This document shows positions 31,757 through 42,687 of a stretch of DNA of 64,000 bases, piece by piece. The DNA is from Zizania palustris (Eukaryota; Streptophyta; Magnoliopsida; Poales; Poaceae). The position numbers and the translations under genes are program-made. Below the pieces are notes generated by a model, which saw only the letters and a list, made by a program, of their open reading frames with translations, was not told where the DNA came from and made no database searches. Numbering within the stretch: the first letter of the stretch is position 1; every line of letters starts with the position of its first letter. The stretch lies in contig JAAALK010000286.1 in NCBI GenBank assembly GCA_019279435.1, positions 38,253,712 to 38,317,711 on the forward strand, read 5' to 3'.

Positions 31757-32020
31757 TCTCGCACGCGCATGAGTCATGGGCTTAGGTCGGAAATTTTGAA
31801 TTTGCTGACAAACGTAGCTCCCCTATTCTCCAATAGAAAGTGGCACAATTCTCCGTCACACCACGCCAACGAATGCAAAGTATTCAGGCAGCAGATCCAA
31901 TCGGCCATAAAGCAAGGCCGAATTAAGTTTAATGAAAGAAAAAGGTCGATGAACATCGTCGAGCATCCTTTCCCGGTCAATATGGTACATGTGCATCGTC
32001 CCGATGACTGGAATGAATGA
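31757..32020 (+). pseudogene. Gypsy-D Gag C-terminal fragment
   Basis: Encodes RKWHNSPSHHANECKVFRQQ followed by IQSAIKQGRIKF and HPFPVNMV, clearly parallel to the KWH...H...C region and downstream PFPMNTV of Gypsy-A Gag. Upstream Gag is missing because Copia-3 is inserted here. The first ~25 codons do not match well, so the junction or a frameshift lies near 31830. Confidence 0.7.
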
Positions 32021-32653
32021 GGCAGGCACATCAGCAAGGATCGGCTCACTTCAATGAACATGATCAATTAGTACAAAAGAAGAATCAAGGAAGAAGCGGA
32101 TTATGAAGATGACCGAGACTATCCCTAGTTTAACCCTCACTAGAACTGTGAATTTTTCAGGTTCTGTTGGAATGAAGAAATGTGACTGCCATCAATGGAC
32201 ACTTGCCCTGAATGCAGTGATGGAGTAGGCAAACGAGGAGGCATCCGGAGGACCCACGACAGCAAGAGAATGTCACATGATCGAAAAGGGTCAAGCGTCT
32301 GACGGAGGCCATCACCACCAAAGCCATCGGTGTACGAGAGGCTCGGTCCCATCAATACAGTGAAGGGCAACCAATCGGTCGATCGCAAAATAATGGTGAG
32401 TAACCCACAGTGGTGCCCGAGCGGGATTTTCATGAAGAACCAGAAGAGGAGGGTGCAACGACTATGATAGAGAGAGCTTAAGGGATCAGATCATGACGAC
32501 GAGGTTGATCGGCCTAAGAAAGTCAAGAGCGAATGGAGGATTAAGGAAATGGCTGATCAATACGACACAAAAAATGCAGGAGTAAACATGATATTTTTCC
32601 TCCCTGTGGAATATCGAGTTGTCCCCGATAGCAATGGCAAGTAGGATGATGCA
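32021..32653 (+). other. Gypsy-D Gag-protease linker, decayed
   Basis: About 630 bp between the gag and protease fragments. It probably held the polyprotein linker. The minus-strand ORF at 32140-32433 has no domain. Nothing else is visible. Confidence 0.55.
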
Positions 32654-33190
32654 ATGGCACAACTAATGCTGGCGCCCCAACTGGAAATATTCTACAAGCC
32701 AGAAGACCCTGGGTATCGGCACCTGAGACCTCTTTATATTAAGGGATTGGTCAACAGGAAGCCAATGTCTAAAATGATTATAGATGGAGGAGCAACCATC
32801 AATATAATGTTGTACGCCATGTTCCATAAGTTGGGAAAAGGCCCAGAGGACCTAATCAAGACCAACATGGTTTTGAAAGACTTCGGTGGCAACCCATCAA
32901 AGATGATGGGGGTATTGAATGCAGAACTGATGGTTGGTAGCAAGAAAATGCTAACCACATTTTTTGTCATCGAAGGAAAAGGCTCCTACAGCTTGTTGTT
33001 GAGAAATGATTGGATCCATGACAATTGTTGCATCCCCGATAGAAATCATCCTCGATGACAAATTGGTCAATGTAGAAGTAGTCAATTTGTCGGTGTGGGA
33101 GATGGAAGATGTCAACTGCCTATTAGGCAGAGCATGGGATGATGATTTCCTTGAGGTATCAAGCGATGGATCCAAGCCGATTAGTAATTA
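32654..33190 (+). pseudogene. Gypsy-D aspartic protease
   Basis: Encodes RHLRPLYIKGLVNRKPMSK, then the catalytic MIIDGGATINIM and TTFFVIEGKGSYSLLLRNDWIH, homologous to Gypsy-A protease (MLVDGGATVNLM). The frame shifts near 33010-33050, after which 33006-33191 continues in another frame with CLLGRAWDDDFLE. The active-site Asp is present but the gene is not continuous with RT. Confidence 0.85.
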
Positions 33191-33379
33191 ACAGCCCAGA
33201 CTCGAGCTTTAAAGGCACATTGATGAGATAGAAGGTAAACTCGGTCAAGGCTTCAACGCAACCAATGAACTGTAGGAGTTAGATATTGGACCTAGTGACC
33301 GACTGAGGCCAATATTTGTAAGTGCCCAACTCCCCGAGGAAATAAATAATGAGCTAATTCTATTGTTATGAGAATATTG

Positions 33380-34140
33380 GGATTTTTTTGCATGGAAATA
33401 TCATGAGATGCCAGATTTGAACCAATTGATCATAGAACAAGGACTCCCGATAAAACAGGGATATCATCCCTTCAAGCAGCCACCATGGTGATTCAAGGCG
33501 GAGATACATCCACACATCAAGGCCGAGGTAACTAGGTTATATGATGCAGGGTTCATAAGACCATAACGATATGCATATTGGGTATCAAACATCATACCCG
33601 TATGGAAGAAGAGTGGGAAGCTCATGATATGTGCCGATTTCAGAGATCTGAACAAGGTGACCACCAAAGATGAATACCCGATGCCATTTGTAGACCTATT
33701 GGTTGATGCTGCATTGGGCCACAATATCATCAGCTTCATGGATGGGAATGCAGGGTATAATCAGATCTTTATGGCCGATGAAGACATCCACAAGATAGAT
33801 ATCCGATGCCTAGGTGCCATCGGACTCTACAAGTGGATGGTAATGACCTTTGATTTGAAAAACGTTAAAGCAACTTACTAGAGATACATCTTTCATGACT
33901 TGATCGGCCTATTAGTAGAGATATATATAGATGATATCATGGTGAAATCAAGAGACACTCAAGACCACATGGATGATCTACATTGAGTTCTGGAGAGGGC
34001 TAGGAAGTATGGATTAAAGATGAACCCGAAGAAGTGAGCTTTTGGAGTATCACCAGACAAGTTTATGGGTTTTATCATACACAAAAGATGAATTGAGATA
34101 AGCCAGCATATCATTGAGGAAATAAAGAACACTCTGCTCC
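33380..34140 (+). pseudogene. Gypsy-D reverse transcriptase, multiple stops
   Basis: RT core motifs in order: GLPIKQGYHPFKQ, KLMICADFRDLNKVTTKDEYP, SFMDGNAGYNQIF, the catalytic EIYIDDIMVKS and ARKYGLKMNPKK. In-frame stops: TGA 33489-33491, TAA 33564-33566, TAG 33879-33881, TGA 33984-33986, TGA near 34037 and TGA near 34087. By comparison with Gypsy-A, the first four fit single C-to-T changes (CGA, CAA, CAG, CGA); the last two do not. Confidence 0.9.
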
Positions 34141-34157
34141 CTACCGATAAGACCCAG

Positions 34158-35010
34158 TTGCAGTCATTAATCGAGAAGATTCATATCGGACCTGTCGAAG
34201 AGAATAGAGCCATTCACTTCGCTGCTGAAGCTGAATCCTCATCAAGAATTCACATGGGAGAGATGAAGCAAAAAGCATTTGATGATATTGAGGAGTATTT
34301 GAGCTCGCCTCTCGTGCTAATGCCGCCACAAAAAGGAATCCCATTCAGATTTACCTATCAGCCGATGACAAAGCCATCAGATCAGACTTGGTGCAATAGG
34401 TCGATAAGAAGGAAAGGGTGATCTTCTACCTCAGCAAGAGGCTATTGGACGCTGAAACCCAGTACTTGGGTGTGGAGAAGCTCTCTTTATGTTTGTACAT
34501 ATCATGCACCAAGTTGATGCATTACCTGCTATCGATAGAGTATACCATCATATGTAAGGCCGATGTCATCAAGTATATGCTATCGGTGCTAGTCCTGAAG
34601 GGATGCATTGAAAAATGGGCACTTGCCCTCATAGAGTTTGACCTTAGGTATGAATTGGTGAAAGCAGTAAAGGCATAAGAAATAACTGATTTCATAGTAC
34701 TACACAGGGGTGAAGCGATAACGTATGTGAAACTGGCACCATGGACTTTATTCTTCGATGGATCAGTGTGTTGGCACAGATGTGGCATAGAATTGGTGAT
34801 CATCTCCTCTCCGGGGGCATAATTCAAATTTTTGTACACCATCAAACCCTTCTCCACCAATAATCAACCTAAATATGAGGTAGTGATGAAAGGCTTGCAA
34901 TTATTGGCAGAAGTTGGCGCAGAGGCGGTGGAAATTTTGGGAGACTCTTTATTGGTCATGAGACAACTATCAAGCGAGTACGAGTGCAAATACGACACAC
35001 AAGGAGTATC
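34158..35010 (+). pseudogene. Gypsy-D tandem RNase H domains
   Basis: 34418-34678 encodes VIFYLSKRLLDAETQYLGVEK, the end of the RNase H that follows RT in Ty3 elements. After a stop at 34676, 34735-35010 encodes a second RNase H-like domain: WTLFFDGSVCW, NNQPKYEVVMKGLQ and EILGDSLLVMRQL. Two RNase H domains in a row mark the plant Tat lineage. Both frames are broken by stops and indels. Confidence 0.75.
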
Positions 35011-35099
35011 ATGATCAATGTCAAGAGTTGATGGCAAAGTTTAGGAGCACCACCCTGACTCACATCCCGAGGGAATAGAATGCAGAAGCGAATGATCTA

Positions 35100-36430
35100 G
35101 CCCAGACAACGTCAGGATACAAGATGAAGGCCCAGTCGATCTAGGTGGAGATCATGGAAATAGATGTCGATGATTGGAGGTATGCTATTGTTACCTATCT
35201 GAGAAACCCGTTAGCATTGGCACCAAGGAAGATTAGGTATCAAGCCACAAAATGCGTGCTACTCGATGAGGCCTAATATCATCGATTGATGGATGGGATC
35301 TTGCTTAAGTGCATAAGAACAAAAGATGCCAAAGTAGTGATGTGCGAGGTTCATGATGGCATACGCGGGACGCACAAGTCATCCCAAAAAATGAAATGGC
35401 TGCTCTAGAAGGCAGACTACTTTTGGCCAACTATGGTAGAGGACTATATAATGTATTATAGGGGATGCCAAGATAGTTAGAAGTTTGGGAGCTATCTAAA
35501 GGGAACCCACATCGGCAATGAACCTGGTAATTAAGCCATGGCCCTTCAGAGGATGGGGCATTGATATGATCGGCCAGATATACCCGGCGTCAAGCAAAGG
35601 ACATAGATTCATATTGGCAACCACCGACTACTTCACCAAATGGGTAGAGGTCATTTTGCTCAAAAGGGTAACTTCTGCTGATGCCATCGTGTTCATCAAC
35701 GAACATATTGTGTATCGTTTCAGGATTCCACAAATTATCACGACAGACCAATGATCAATCTTCATACCAGAGGAATTACATATTTTCGCAGCTAGTATGG
35801 GCATCAAACCCTTGAATTCATCACCGTACTACACACAGGCCAATGGGCAAGCTGAAGCATCCAACAAAAGCCTAATCAAGTTAATAAAATGAAAGAACAA
35901 CGAGCAACCGAAGCAGTGGCATCGGTCCCTATCAGAAGCACTCTAGGCTTATCAGATGGCACATCATGGGTCCACATAGGTCCCACCATATCAATTAGTC
36001 TACTACATGAAGTGGTACTACCTCGGGAAAATAACATCGGCTTGAGAAGGATAGCACTACAAAACCAGCTCACAACCGATGATTATTATAGTTTAATGAT
36101 AGATGGCCTAGATGACTTAGCGTAGAACCCATTAAAAGCCCTAGAAAAAGATTAAGGAAAACAAGGAAAAAGTGGCAAGGTATTATAACAAGAAGGTAGT
36201 GCCAGGTTGTTTGAAGAAGGGGACCTCGTTTGGAAGCTTATTGTATCGGTAAGGTCTAAAAACAATCGGTTCGATAAGTGGTTACCTAATTAGGAAGGGC
36301 CTTTTCGGGTACATCGAGTGGTTCCTGACAATGCCTATCTACTCGGGAGTTTAGATGGAGAAGTATTTGAAAAGGCACTAAATGGAAAATATCTAAAGAA
36401 GTATTTCCCAAGTGTATGGATAAATGCCTA
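35100..36430 (+). pseudogene. Gypsy-D integrase, broken
   Basis: The DDE core is recognisable: WGIDMIGQIYPASSKGHRF, TTDYFTKWVE, PQIITTDQ followed by a TGA at 35754, and QANGQAEASNKS with the catalytic Glu. Further on the frame shifts repeatedly (35889-36125 is one out-of-frame remnant). The C-terminal tail GKYLKKYFPSVW is readable near 36390-36430 before a stop. Copia-2 is inserted about 70 bp beyond this. Confidence 0.85.
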
Positions 36431-36900
36431 AGGATCTACACGCAATCAAAGAAATAGCTGATACCTAGGGTATTGCCTTTAGATGGCTGATGGTAGAACA
36501 CCTGAAGATCTAGGCCCTATGTGAGTTTTGGTAATTAATGATAAACATGCGTTTGAGGACTAATATTTTTCTTAAGTGTGAAGGAAATGAGTAGGTCCCG
36601 CGCAAATGGAGCACAAGATGGAAACCCGAAGATCTGGACGTTTAAAGGTTACGGCAAAAGGTTTGAAGGAATCTAGAAATTGATCGAGGTGTTTGGAGCG
36701 ATCAATTAGGCTAGGTTTAAATTTTGTTTTTGTCGTACTATAAAGAGGGGTTGCATCTTGGTTATGAGTTGATTTTCAAGTGCCCAATTTGCATTGCATA
36801 TAGTATCTTTTGATCATGTGTGATTGTTGCAAAAGTTGCTATTTTGGCAAAATCCTTGAAAAATCATTGCAGCATTTTGTTGGAGCTGTCTGACCCTGGC

Positions 36901-37108
36901 GGTCTGACCGACCATGTGGGTCCGGTCAGACCGGCTGGAGTTGGACGGTCCAACCGGCCAGGGGGCCGGTCAGACCGGGTAGGGCCGGTCCGACCGGGCC
37001 AGCATGGCCGGTCAGACCGAGGCGTCCTGTCACATCAGTAAACGGCTAGTTTTCTAGCCGTTGCAGTTGAGGTCGGTCAGACCGGCCCAAGATGGGCGGT
37101 CAGACCGA
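36901..37108. promoter_or_regulatory. Palindrome cluster upstream of the Copia-2 TATA box
   Basis: Eight copies of a palindrome with core GGTCNGACC (for example CCGGTCAGACCGG), spaced 18-30 bp for the first six and wider around the hairpin. The cluster ends 55 bp before the TATA box. Palindromic repeats in this position are a known trait of Sirevirus LTRs and are likely binding sites for a dimeric factor or a CpG-rich control region; function is inferred. Confidence 0.75.
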
Positions 37109-37162
37109 CATTGCGCAGAGAGCCACCTAACTTGTGTAACGGCTAGTTTTTGGGTGTGTGGC

Positions 37163-37170
37163 TATATAAA
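37163..37170 (+). promoter_or_regulatory. TATA box of Copia-2 5' LTR
   Basis: CTATATAAAC context, a strong plant TATA box. It is repeated at 46509-46516 in the 3' LTR. Confidence 0.85.
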
Positions 37171-37872
37171 CCTTTGCTACAGCTCCTTTGCTAGACTTTT
37201 GGCATTCATTTGAGCATACTTGAGCACAAGAGAGTCTCTCCCACCATTGAGCACTAATTTGAGCACTAGTGAGGTTGGGAAGAAAAGGGGGTGATCAAGT
37301 GATTGAGTGAATTGCATTGCATTGGCATTTTGGCACTTGATCCTCTTCTCCTAGCTTTGATTGCAGCTTGTTACTCTTGGAGATTGCCATCTCCTAGACG
37401 GCTTGGAGAAGAAACCGGTGATCTCTCCTAGAAGGTTGTGGAGGAGACCCGGGAGGTTGTGAAGGTTGGAGCTCGCCTATCCGGAGTGGAGAAGAGCTAC
37501 CACTAGTGATCGAGGCCCGAGAGTTGCACTTCCGGTGCCGGCTCATCTTCAAGCTAATTTCTCTTTGAGAAATCCGAGGCTTGGTAAAGAGAGCGGTCAA
37601 GTGAAACTCGCCTCAACGAGGACGTAGGAAATTGGCAAATTTCCGAACCTCGGGATAAAATTCGGTTGTCTCTTGTCCCCTTTACTTTGTGCAAGTATAA
37701 TTGTGCAAGCTTACTTTTCTAGAGTAATTTACATTTCACCTTAGGTTGCACTATTTGCTCTAGCTATTTGCTATCATTGTTTTAGATCCTTAATCACTGT
37801 TTAACTGAAATTGAATTAGTTTTGAAAACCGCCTATTCACCCCCCCTCTAGTCGGTACATCGATCCTACAAG

Positions 37873-37884
37873 TGGTATCAGAGC
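37873..37884 (+). other. Copia-2 primer-binding site
   Basis: TGGTATCAGAGC, exact initiator Met tRNA match, 2 nt after the LTR end. Confidence 0.95.
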
Positions 37885-37922
37885 TTGGTCTCTCAAGTTA
37901 GGCTTTACCGCCTAGAGAGAAG

Positions 37923-40043
37923 ATGTCCGACGAGGTGGTTCACAACGTAGGCAAAGGTCCTTACTTTGATGGCACTAACTATTCTATTTGGAAAGTTCGT
38001 ATGGCTGCTCACCTCAAAGCCATGAGCTTTGAAATTTGGCGTATTGTTGAGTTAGGTTTTGAAGTTGAAGACAAGATGAATCTAACCTATCAAAACAAGA
38101 AAGATATGCAACTTGATGCTCAAGCTACAAATGCTTTGTTCAATTGTTTGTGTGCCGAAGAGTTCAATAGGATAAGCAATATTTCAACGACACACGACAT
38201 TTGGACCACTCTTCAAGATATACATGATGGAACAACAAGTGTGAAGAATGCCAAGTCGCACTACTTAAAGATCAACTATGAAACATTCACCATGTTGCCA
38301 AATGAAAGTGTCAATGAGATGTATGCAAGACTTAATGTGATTGTAAATGATCTCAAGGGTGTTGGAGTGAAGTACACGGAGTTGGAAGTTGCTCAAAAGA
38401 TGTTGAGAGCTTTGCCCGAGAAATATGACACGTTGGTGACTTTTCTCATCAACTCGGATATGTCAAGTTTGACACCCACAACACTTTTGGGAACCATCAA
38501 TACAAATGAGATTTACAAGAACAAGAGAGTTGAAGGAAGCACCGAAGATCACTCCTCATCCAAGAAGAAGAATATTGCCTTGAAGGCCAAGGTTGAAAAG
38601 AAATGTGAAGAAGAAGAAGACACCTCTTGTGATGGCGATACCGAAGATGAAGAAATGGCTCTCTTTGTGAGAAAGTTCAACCGGTTCATGAAAAAGAGAG
38701 GAAATTCTTCAAGCTCATTCAAGAACAATGGTGACAAGAAGTCAACCAAAAGAAACCTCAAGAATGTAAGATGTTTCGAGTGTAATGAGAAGGGTCATTT
38801 TGCCTCAAGATGCCCGAACAAACAAGAAAGCGAAGATGATAAATCTCAAAAGAAGAACAAAGAGAAGAATGGGAAGAAAAAACTTTTCAAGAAGTTGAAC
38901 AAGAAAAAGGGTAGAAATGAAGCATTTGTGGGAGAATGGGATTCAAATGAAGATAGCTCCGATCCTTCTTCAAGCTCCGACTCCGGTGGTGAGTCGAACT
39001 CAAGAAAGAAGAACATGGCGGGAATAGCAATCACGAAAGCTTCATCACTATACTCTCCTTTTTGTCTCATGGCAAAAGGAAGTACTAAGGTAACATCTAC
39101 TTGTGATAGTGAACAAAATGATAGTGATGATGAATTATCTTATGATGATCTTGCACAAATGCTTGAGGAGCTAAATGAGTTAAGTGGCAAAGAGAGAGTC
39201 AAATTTAAGGCTCTCAAGAAAGATCATGAGTCCTTAACGGATAAATATGAGGAGTTGAAAACTTCTCATATGATGCTTTTGGTCTCTCATGAGAAGCTTG
39301 AGGAAGCTCACGAAGCACTCATTGCCTCTACACTCATTAAGCCAAAAGTAGATATAGGGGTCACATGTGATATTTTTGATGATGCATGTTTAAATGTTGA
39401 AAATTGCATTCCTACAAAGACTAGCATATCAACATCATGTGATGACTTACTTGCTATGCCATGCTCATCCACTCTTGATATTGCTTCATGTTCAACAAAT
39501 ATATCATCTTCATCTAATTCATTGTTAATTGTTGAAAATCATGAGCTCAAGGAGCAAGTTGCCAAACTAAGTAAGAGTTTGGAAAGATGCTTCAAAGGGA
39601 AAAATACCCTTGATGAAATTTTAAGCCAACAAAGATGCTCTTTCAACAAGGAGGGACTTGGTTTTGTTCCCAAGAAAGGGGAAAAGCCTTCTTACCAAGC
39701 CCCAAGGTTTGTAAAGAGAAATGGAAAATATTGCAATAAATGTCGAAAAGTTGGTCACATAATTGGTGAATGCCACATAAACAATGTTCCTAAAAATGAT
39801 GTATTTGATTCTCATTACATGCTTAAGAGAGCCAATAATGGCTCTATTTATGCTAAGTTTTTGGGCACTCCCATTTTAGGAGAAAAGAAGAAATCAATTT
39901 GGGTGCCAAAGGCCTTGATAACTAACCTACAAGGACCCAAAAGGATTTGGGTACCTAAAAAGGCTTGCTCATGTGGGAATGAATCAACTAAACAAACTTG
40001 CAAAAAGAGATTTGGTTGTTGGTTTGAAAGATATAAAATTTGA
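37923..40043 (+). CDS. gag: Copia-2 Gag (ends in a deletion junction)
   Basis: 706 codons from ATG 37923. Residues 1-230 are the UBN2-type copia Gag domain (GTNYSIWKVRMAAHL near the start). A zinc knuckle CFECNEKGHFASRC lies near 284-297, followed by Lys-rich and acidic linkers, coiled-coil segments (about 420-470 and 560-590) and a second knuckle CNKCRKVGHIIGEC near 604-617. The C-terminus has KSIWVPKALITN and RIWVPK, which in related elements leads directly into the protease. Here the frame instead enters integrase DNA out of frame and stops at 40043. The last ~28 residues are therefore a by-product of the protease deletion. Confidence 0.9.
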   Translation: MSDEVVHNVGKGPYFDGTNYSIWKVRMAAHLKAMSFEIWRIVELGFEVEDKMNLTYQNKKDMQLDAQATNALFNCLCAEEFNRISNISTTHDIWTTLQDIHDGTTSVKNAKSHYLKINYETFTMLPNESVNEMYARLNVIVNDLKGVGVKYTELEVAQKMLRALPEKYDTLVTFLINSDMSSLTPTTLLGTINTNEIYKNKRVEGSTEDHSSSKKKNIALKAKVEKKCEEEEDTSCDGDTEDEEMALFVRKFNRFMKKRGNSSSSFKNNGDKKSTKRNLKNVRCFECNEKGHFASRCPNKQESEDDKSQKKNKEKNGKKKLFKKLNKKKGRNEAFVGEWDSNEDSSDPSSSSDSGGESNSRKKNMAGIAITKASSLYSPFCLMAKGSTKVTSTCDSEQNDSDDELSYDDLAQMLEELNELSGKERVKFKALKKDHESLTDKYEELKTSHMMLLVSHEKLEEAHEALIASTLIKPKVDIGVTCDIFDDACLNVENCIPTKTSISTSCDDLLAMPCSSTLDIASCSTNISSSSNSLLIVENHELKEQVAKLSKSLERCFKGKNTLDEILSQQRCSFNKEGLGFVPKKGEKPSYQAPRFVKRNGKYCNKCRKVGHIIGECHINNVPKNDVFDSHYMLKRANNGSIYAKFLGTPILGEKKKSIWVPKALITNLQGPKRIWVPKKACSCGNESTKQTCKKRFGCWFERYKI

Positions 40044-42687
40044 AAAAGATAAGCTTTGTAGTGCTTGTCAAGCGGGGAGGCAAGTTGCTTGCTCTCATCC
40101 TAGCAAAAGCATCATGTCCACTTCTAGACCTTTGGAGCTTTTGCATATTGATTTATTTGGTCCAACAACTTACAAAAGCATCGGTGGAAATAGTTTTTGT
40201 CTTGTTATTGTGGATGATTTCTCAAGATTTACTTGGGTCTTCTTTTTACATGACAAAGCTAAGACCTCCGAGATTTTCAAAAAGTTTGCAAAACGGGCTC
40301 AAAACGAATTCAACTTTTCTATTGTAAAAGTAAGGAGTGACAATGGATCCGAGTTTAAAAATACAAATATTGAGGATTATTGTGATGATCTCGGCATTAA
40401 ACATGAGCTTTCCGCCACCTATTCACCACAACAAAATGGTGTTTTGGAAAGAAAGAATAGGACCCTTATTGAGATGGCTAGAACTATGCTTGATGAGTAT
40501 AGTGTCTCCGACTCTTTTTGGGCGGAAGCTATAAACACTTCTTGCCATGCTTCAAATCGTCTTTATTTGCATCGTCTTTTGAAAAAGACACCATATGAAC
40601 TCTTAATTGGACGAAAACCCAACATTGCTTACTTTCGTGTTTTTGGTTGCAAATGCTATATTTATAGAAAAGGTGTTAGACTAACCAAGTTTGAAAGTCG
40701 TTGTGATGAAGGATTTCTTCTTGGATATGCATCAAATAGCAAGGCATACCGAGTGTATAACAAGAACAAAGGTATTGTTGAAGAAACCTCGGATGTTCAA
40801 TTTGATGAAACTAATGGGTCCCAAGAGGGGCACGAGAATTTGGATGATGTAGGTGATGAAGGCTTGATAAGGGCAATGAAGAAAATGTCAATTGGTGACA
40901 TCAAGCCTAAAGAAGATGATGAACTTCCATCCTCCACTCAAGTTGAAGCTTCTACTTCCGCTACGCAAAACTTGACTCAACTTGATGAAGATGAAGCCAA
41001 AGATCAATCCTCTACTATTCCATCCAAAGTTCACAATGCCACCGCAAAAGATCACCCAATTGATCAAGTCTTGGGTGACATTAGTAAGGGTGTTCAAACT
41101 AGATCTCGTGTTGCTTCTATTTGTGAGCATTACTCGTTTGTTTCTTCTATTGAACCTAAACATGTAGATGAAGCTCTAAATGACCCAGATTGGGTAAATG
41201 CTATGCATGAAGAGCTCAACAACTTTGAAAGAAACAAAGTTTGGACATTGGTGGAGAGACCCAAGGAGCACAACGTAATTGGAACAAAGTGGGTTTTTAG
41301 GAACAAGCAAGATGAAAACGGGTTGGTCGTGAGAAACAAGGCAAGATTGGTAGCACAAGGATTCACTCAAGTCGAAGGTTTGGATTTTGGTGAAACTTTT
41401 GCTCCCGTTGCTAGACTAGAAGCTATTCGCATCTTACTTGCTTTTGCGTCATGCTTTGATATTAAGTTATATCAAATGGATGTGAAAAGTGCTTTCTTGA
41501 ATGGCGAAATAGCTGAACTAGTTTTTGTTGAACAACCACCCGGCTTTGAGAATCCTAAAAATCCTAATCATGTTTATAAACTCTCAAAAGCTCTCTATGG
41601 TCTAAAACAAGCTCCTAGAGCTTGGTATGAAAGATTGAGAGATTTTCTCCTCTCAAAGGGTTTTAAAATTGGTAAAGTCGACACTACCTTATTTACAAAA
41701 ATAATTAATGATGATTTCTTTGTCTGTCAAATTTATGTCGATGATATTATATTCGGTTCTACTAATGAAGAATTGTGCAAAGTTTTTGGTGACATGATGT
41801 CTAGGGAATTTGAGATGTCCATGATAGGAGAATTGAGTTTCTTCCTTGGACTTCAAGTCAAGCAACTCAAGAATGGAACATTTGTGAGCCAAACGAAGTA
41901 TATTCATGATCTTCTCAAAAGGTTCGGATTGATGGAAGCAAAGCCTATCAAGACCCCTATGGCGACCAACGGACATCTCGACCTAAATGAGGGAGGTAAA
42001 CCGGTAGATCAAAAATTATATAGATCTATGATTGGCAGTTTGCTCTATCTTACCGCATCTAGGCCCGATATCATGTTTAGTGTTTGCATGTGTGCTAGAT
42101 TTCAAGCTGCACCAAAAGATTGTCATTTGATGGCGGTCAAGAGAATTCTAAGATATTTAAAACATTCCATTCATATAGGCTTGTGGTACCCCAAAGGTGC
42201 TAAATTTGAGCTAATTGGCTATTCCGATTCGGATTATGCCGGTTGCAAAGTTGATCGTAAAAGCACTTCTGGAGGCTGTCAATTCCTTGGGAGGTCTCTT
42301 GTTTCTTGGGCATCTAAGAAACAAAACTTCGTTGCCCTTTCCACCGCTGAGGCAGAATATGTCTCTGCGGGTAGTTGCTGTGCGCAATTACTTTGGATGA
42401 GGCAAACCTTGCTTGATTATGGAATAGAATTCACAAATGTCCCTCTTCTTTGTGACAATGATAGCGCCATCAAAATTGCCAACAATCCAGTCCAACACTC
42501 TAGAACCAAGCATATTGATATTCGCCACCACTTTCTAAGAGATCATGTTGGCAAAGGTGACATTGTCATTAGCCACATAAGAACCGAAGTTCAATTAGCA
42601 GATATCTTTACCAAACCACTTGATGAGTCCCGCTTTTGTAAGCTTAGGAATGAATTGAATATAATAGACTTCTCAAATGTGGCTTGA
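39973..42687 (+). CDS. pol: Copia-2 Pol remnant: integrase, RT and RNase H, intact frame
   Basis: About 904 codons, uninterrupted. The first codon at 39973 is GTG and the frame reads back a few codons (LAHVGM), so no natural start exists; it begins inside the GAG-pre-integrase domain because a deletion removed the protease. Visible domains: zinc motif end (CSACQAGRQ), integrase core (LLHIDLFGP, RSDNGSEF, NGVLERKNRTL), reverse transcriptase (KARLVAQGF, MDVKSAFLNGEI, QIYVDDIIFGS near residue 588) and RNase H (SDSDYAGCKVDRKSTSGG, STAEAEYVSAG, TKHIDIRHHFLRDH, DIFTKPLDES). All catalytic residues appear present. It lies in a different frame from gag and would need gag fusion or helper proteins. Confidence 0.92.
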   Translation: MGMNQLNKLAKRDLVVGLKDIKFEKDKLCSACQAGRQVACSHPSKSIMSTSRPLELLHIDLFGPTTYKSIGGNSFCLVIVDDFSRFTWVFFLHDKAKTSEIFKKFAKRAQNEFNFSIVKVRSDNGSEFKNTNIEDYCDDLGIKHELSATYSPQQNGVLERKNRTLIEMARTMLDEYSVSDSFWAEAINTSCHASNRLYLHRLLKKTPYELLIGRKPNIAYFRVFGCKCYIYRKGVRLTKFESRCDEGFLLGYASNSKAYRVYNKNKGIVEETSDVQFDETNGSQEGHENLDDVGDEGLIRAMKKMSIGDIKPKEDDELPSSTQVEASTSATQNLTQLDEDEAKDQSSTIPSKVHNATAKDHPIDQVLGDISKGVQTRSRVASICEHYSFVSSIEPKHVDEALNDPDWVNAMHEELNNFERNKVWTLVERPKEHNVIGTKWVFRNKQDENGLVVRNKARLVAQGFTQVEGLDFGETFAPVARLEAIRILLAFASCFDIKLYQMDVKSAFLNGEIAELVFVEQPPGFENPKNPNHVYKLSKALYGLKQAPRAWYERLRDFLLSKGFKIGKVDTTLFTKIINDDFFVCQIYVDDIIFGSTNEELCKVFGDMMSREFEMSMIGELSFFLGLQVKQLKNGTFVSQTKYIHDLLKRFGLMEAKPIKTPMATNGHLDLNEGGKPVDQKLYRSMIGSLLYLTASRPDIMFSVCMCARFQAAPKDCHLMAVKRILRYLKHSIHIGLWYPKGAKFELIGYSDSDYAGCKVDRKSTSGGCQFLGRSLVSWASKKQNFVALSTAEAEYVSAGSCCAQLLWMRQTLLDYGIEFTNVPLLCDNDSAIKIANNPVQHSRTKHIDIRHHFLRDHVGKGDIVISHIRTEVQLADIFTKPLDESRFCKLRNELNIIDFSNVA

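Larger units (their letters stand above)
36503..37870 (+). repeat. Copia-2 5' LTR
   Basis: 1368 bp, TGAAGATCTAGG to GATCCTACA. It contains a cluster of eight GGTCNGACC-type palindromes (36901-37108), a 9-bp-arm hairpin (37041-37062, AACGGCTAG arms around TTTT), a TATA box (37163-37170) and the conserved end TTCACCCCCCCTCT. Compared with the 3' LTR it has an 83-bp deletion between two GGCCGGTC repeats near 36970, and one substitution near 37398. Confidence 0.95.

Noticed and set aside
36820..37041. ORF over the Copia-2 palindromes (also 46083-46328 and 46077-46379)
   Set aside because: It reads through LTR palindromes, and a copy occurs in each LTR with different length due to the 83-bp indel; not a protein gene.
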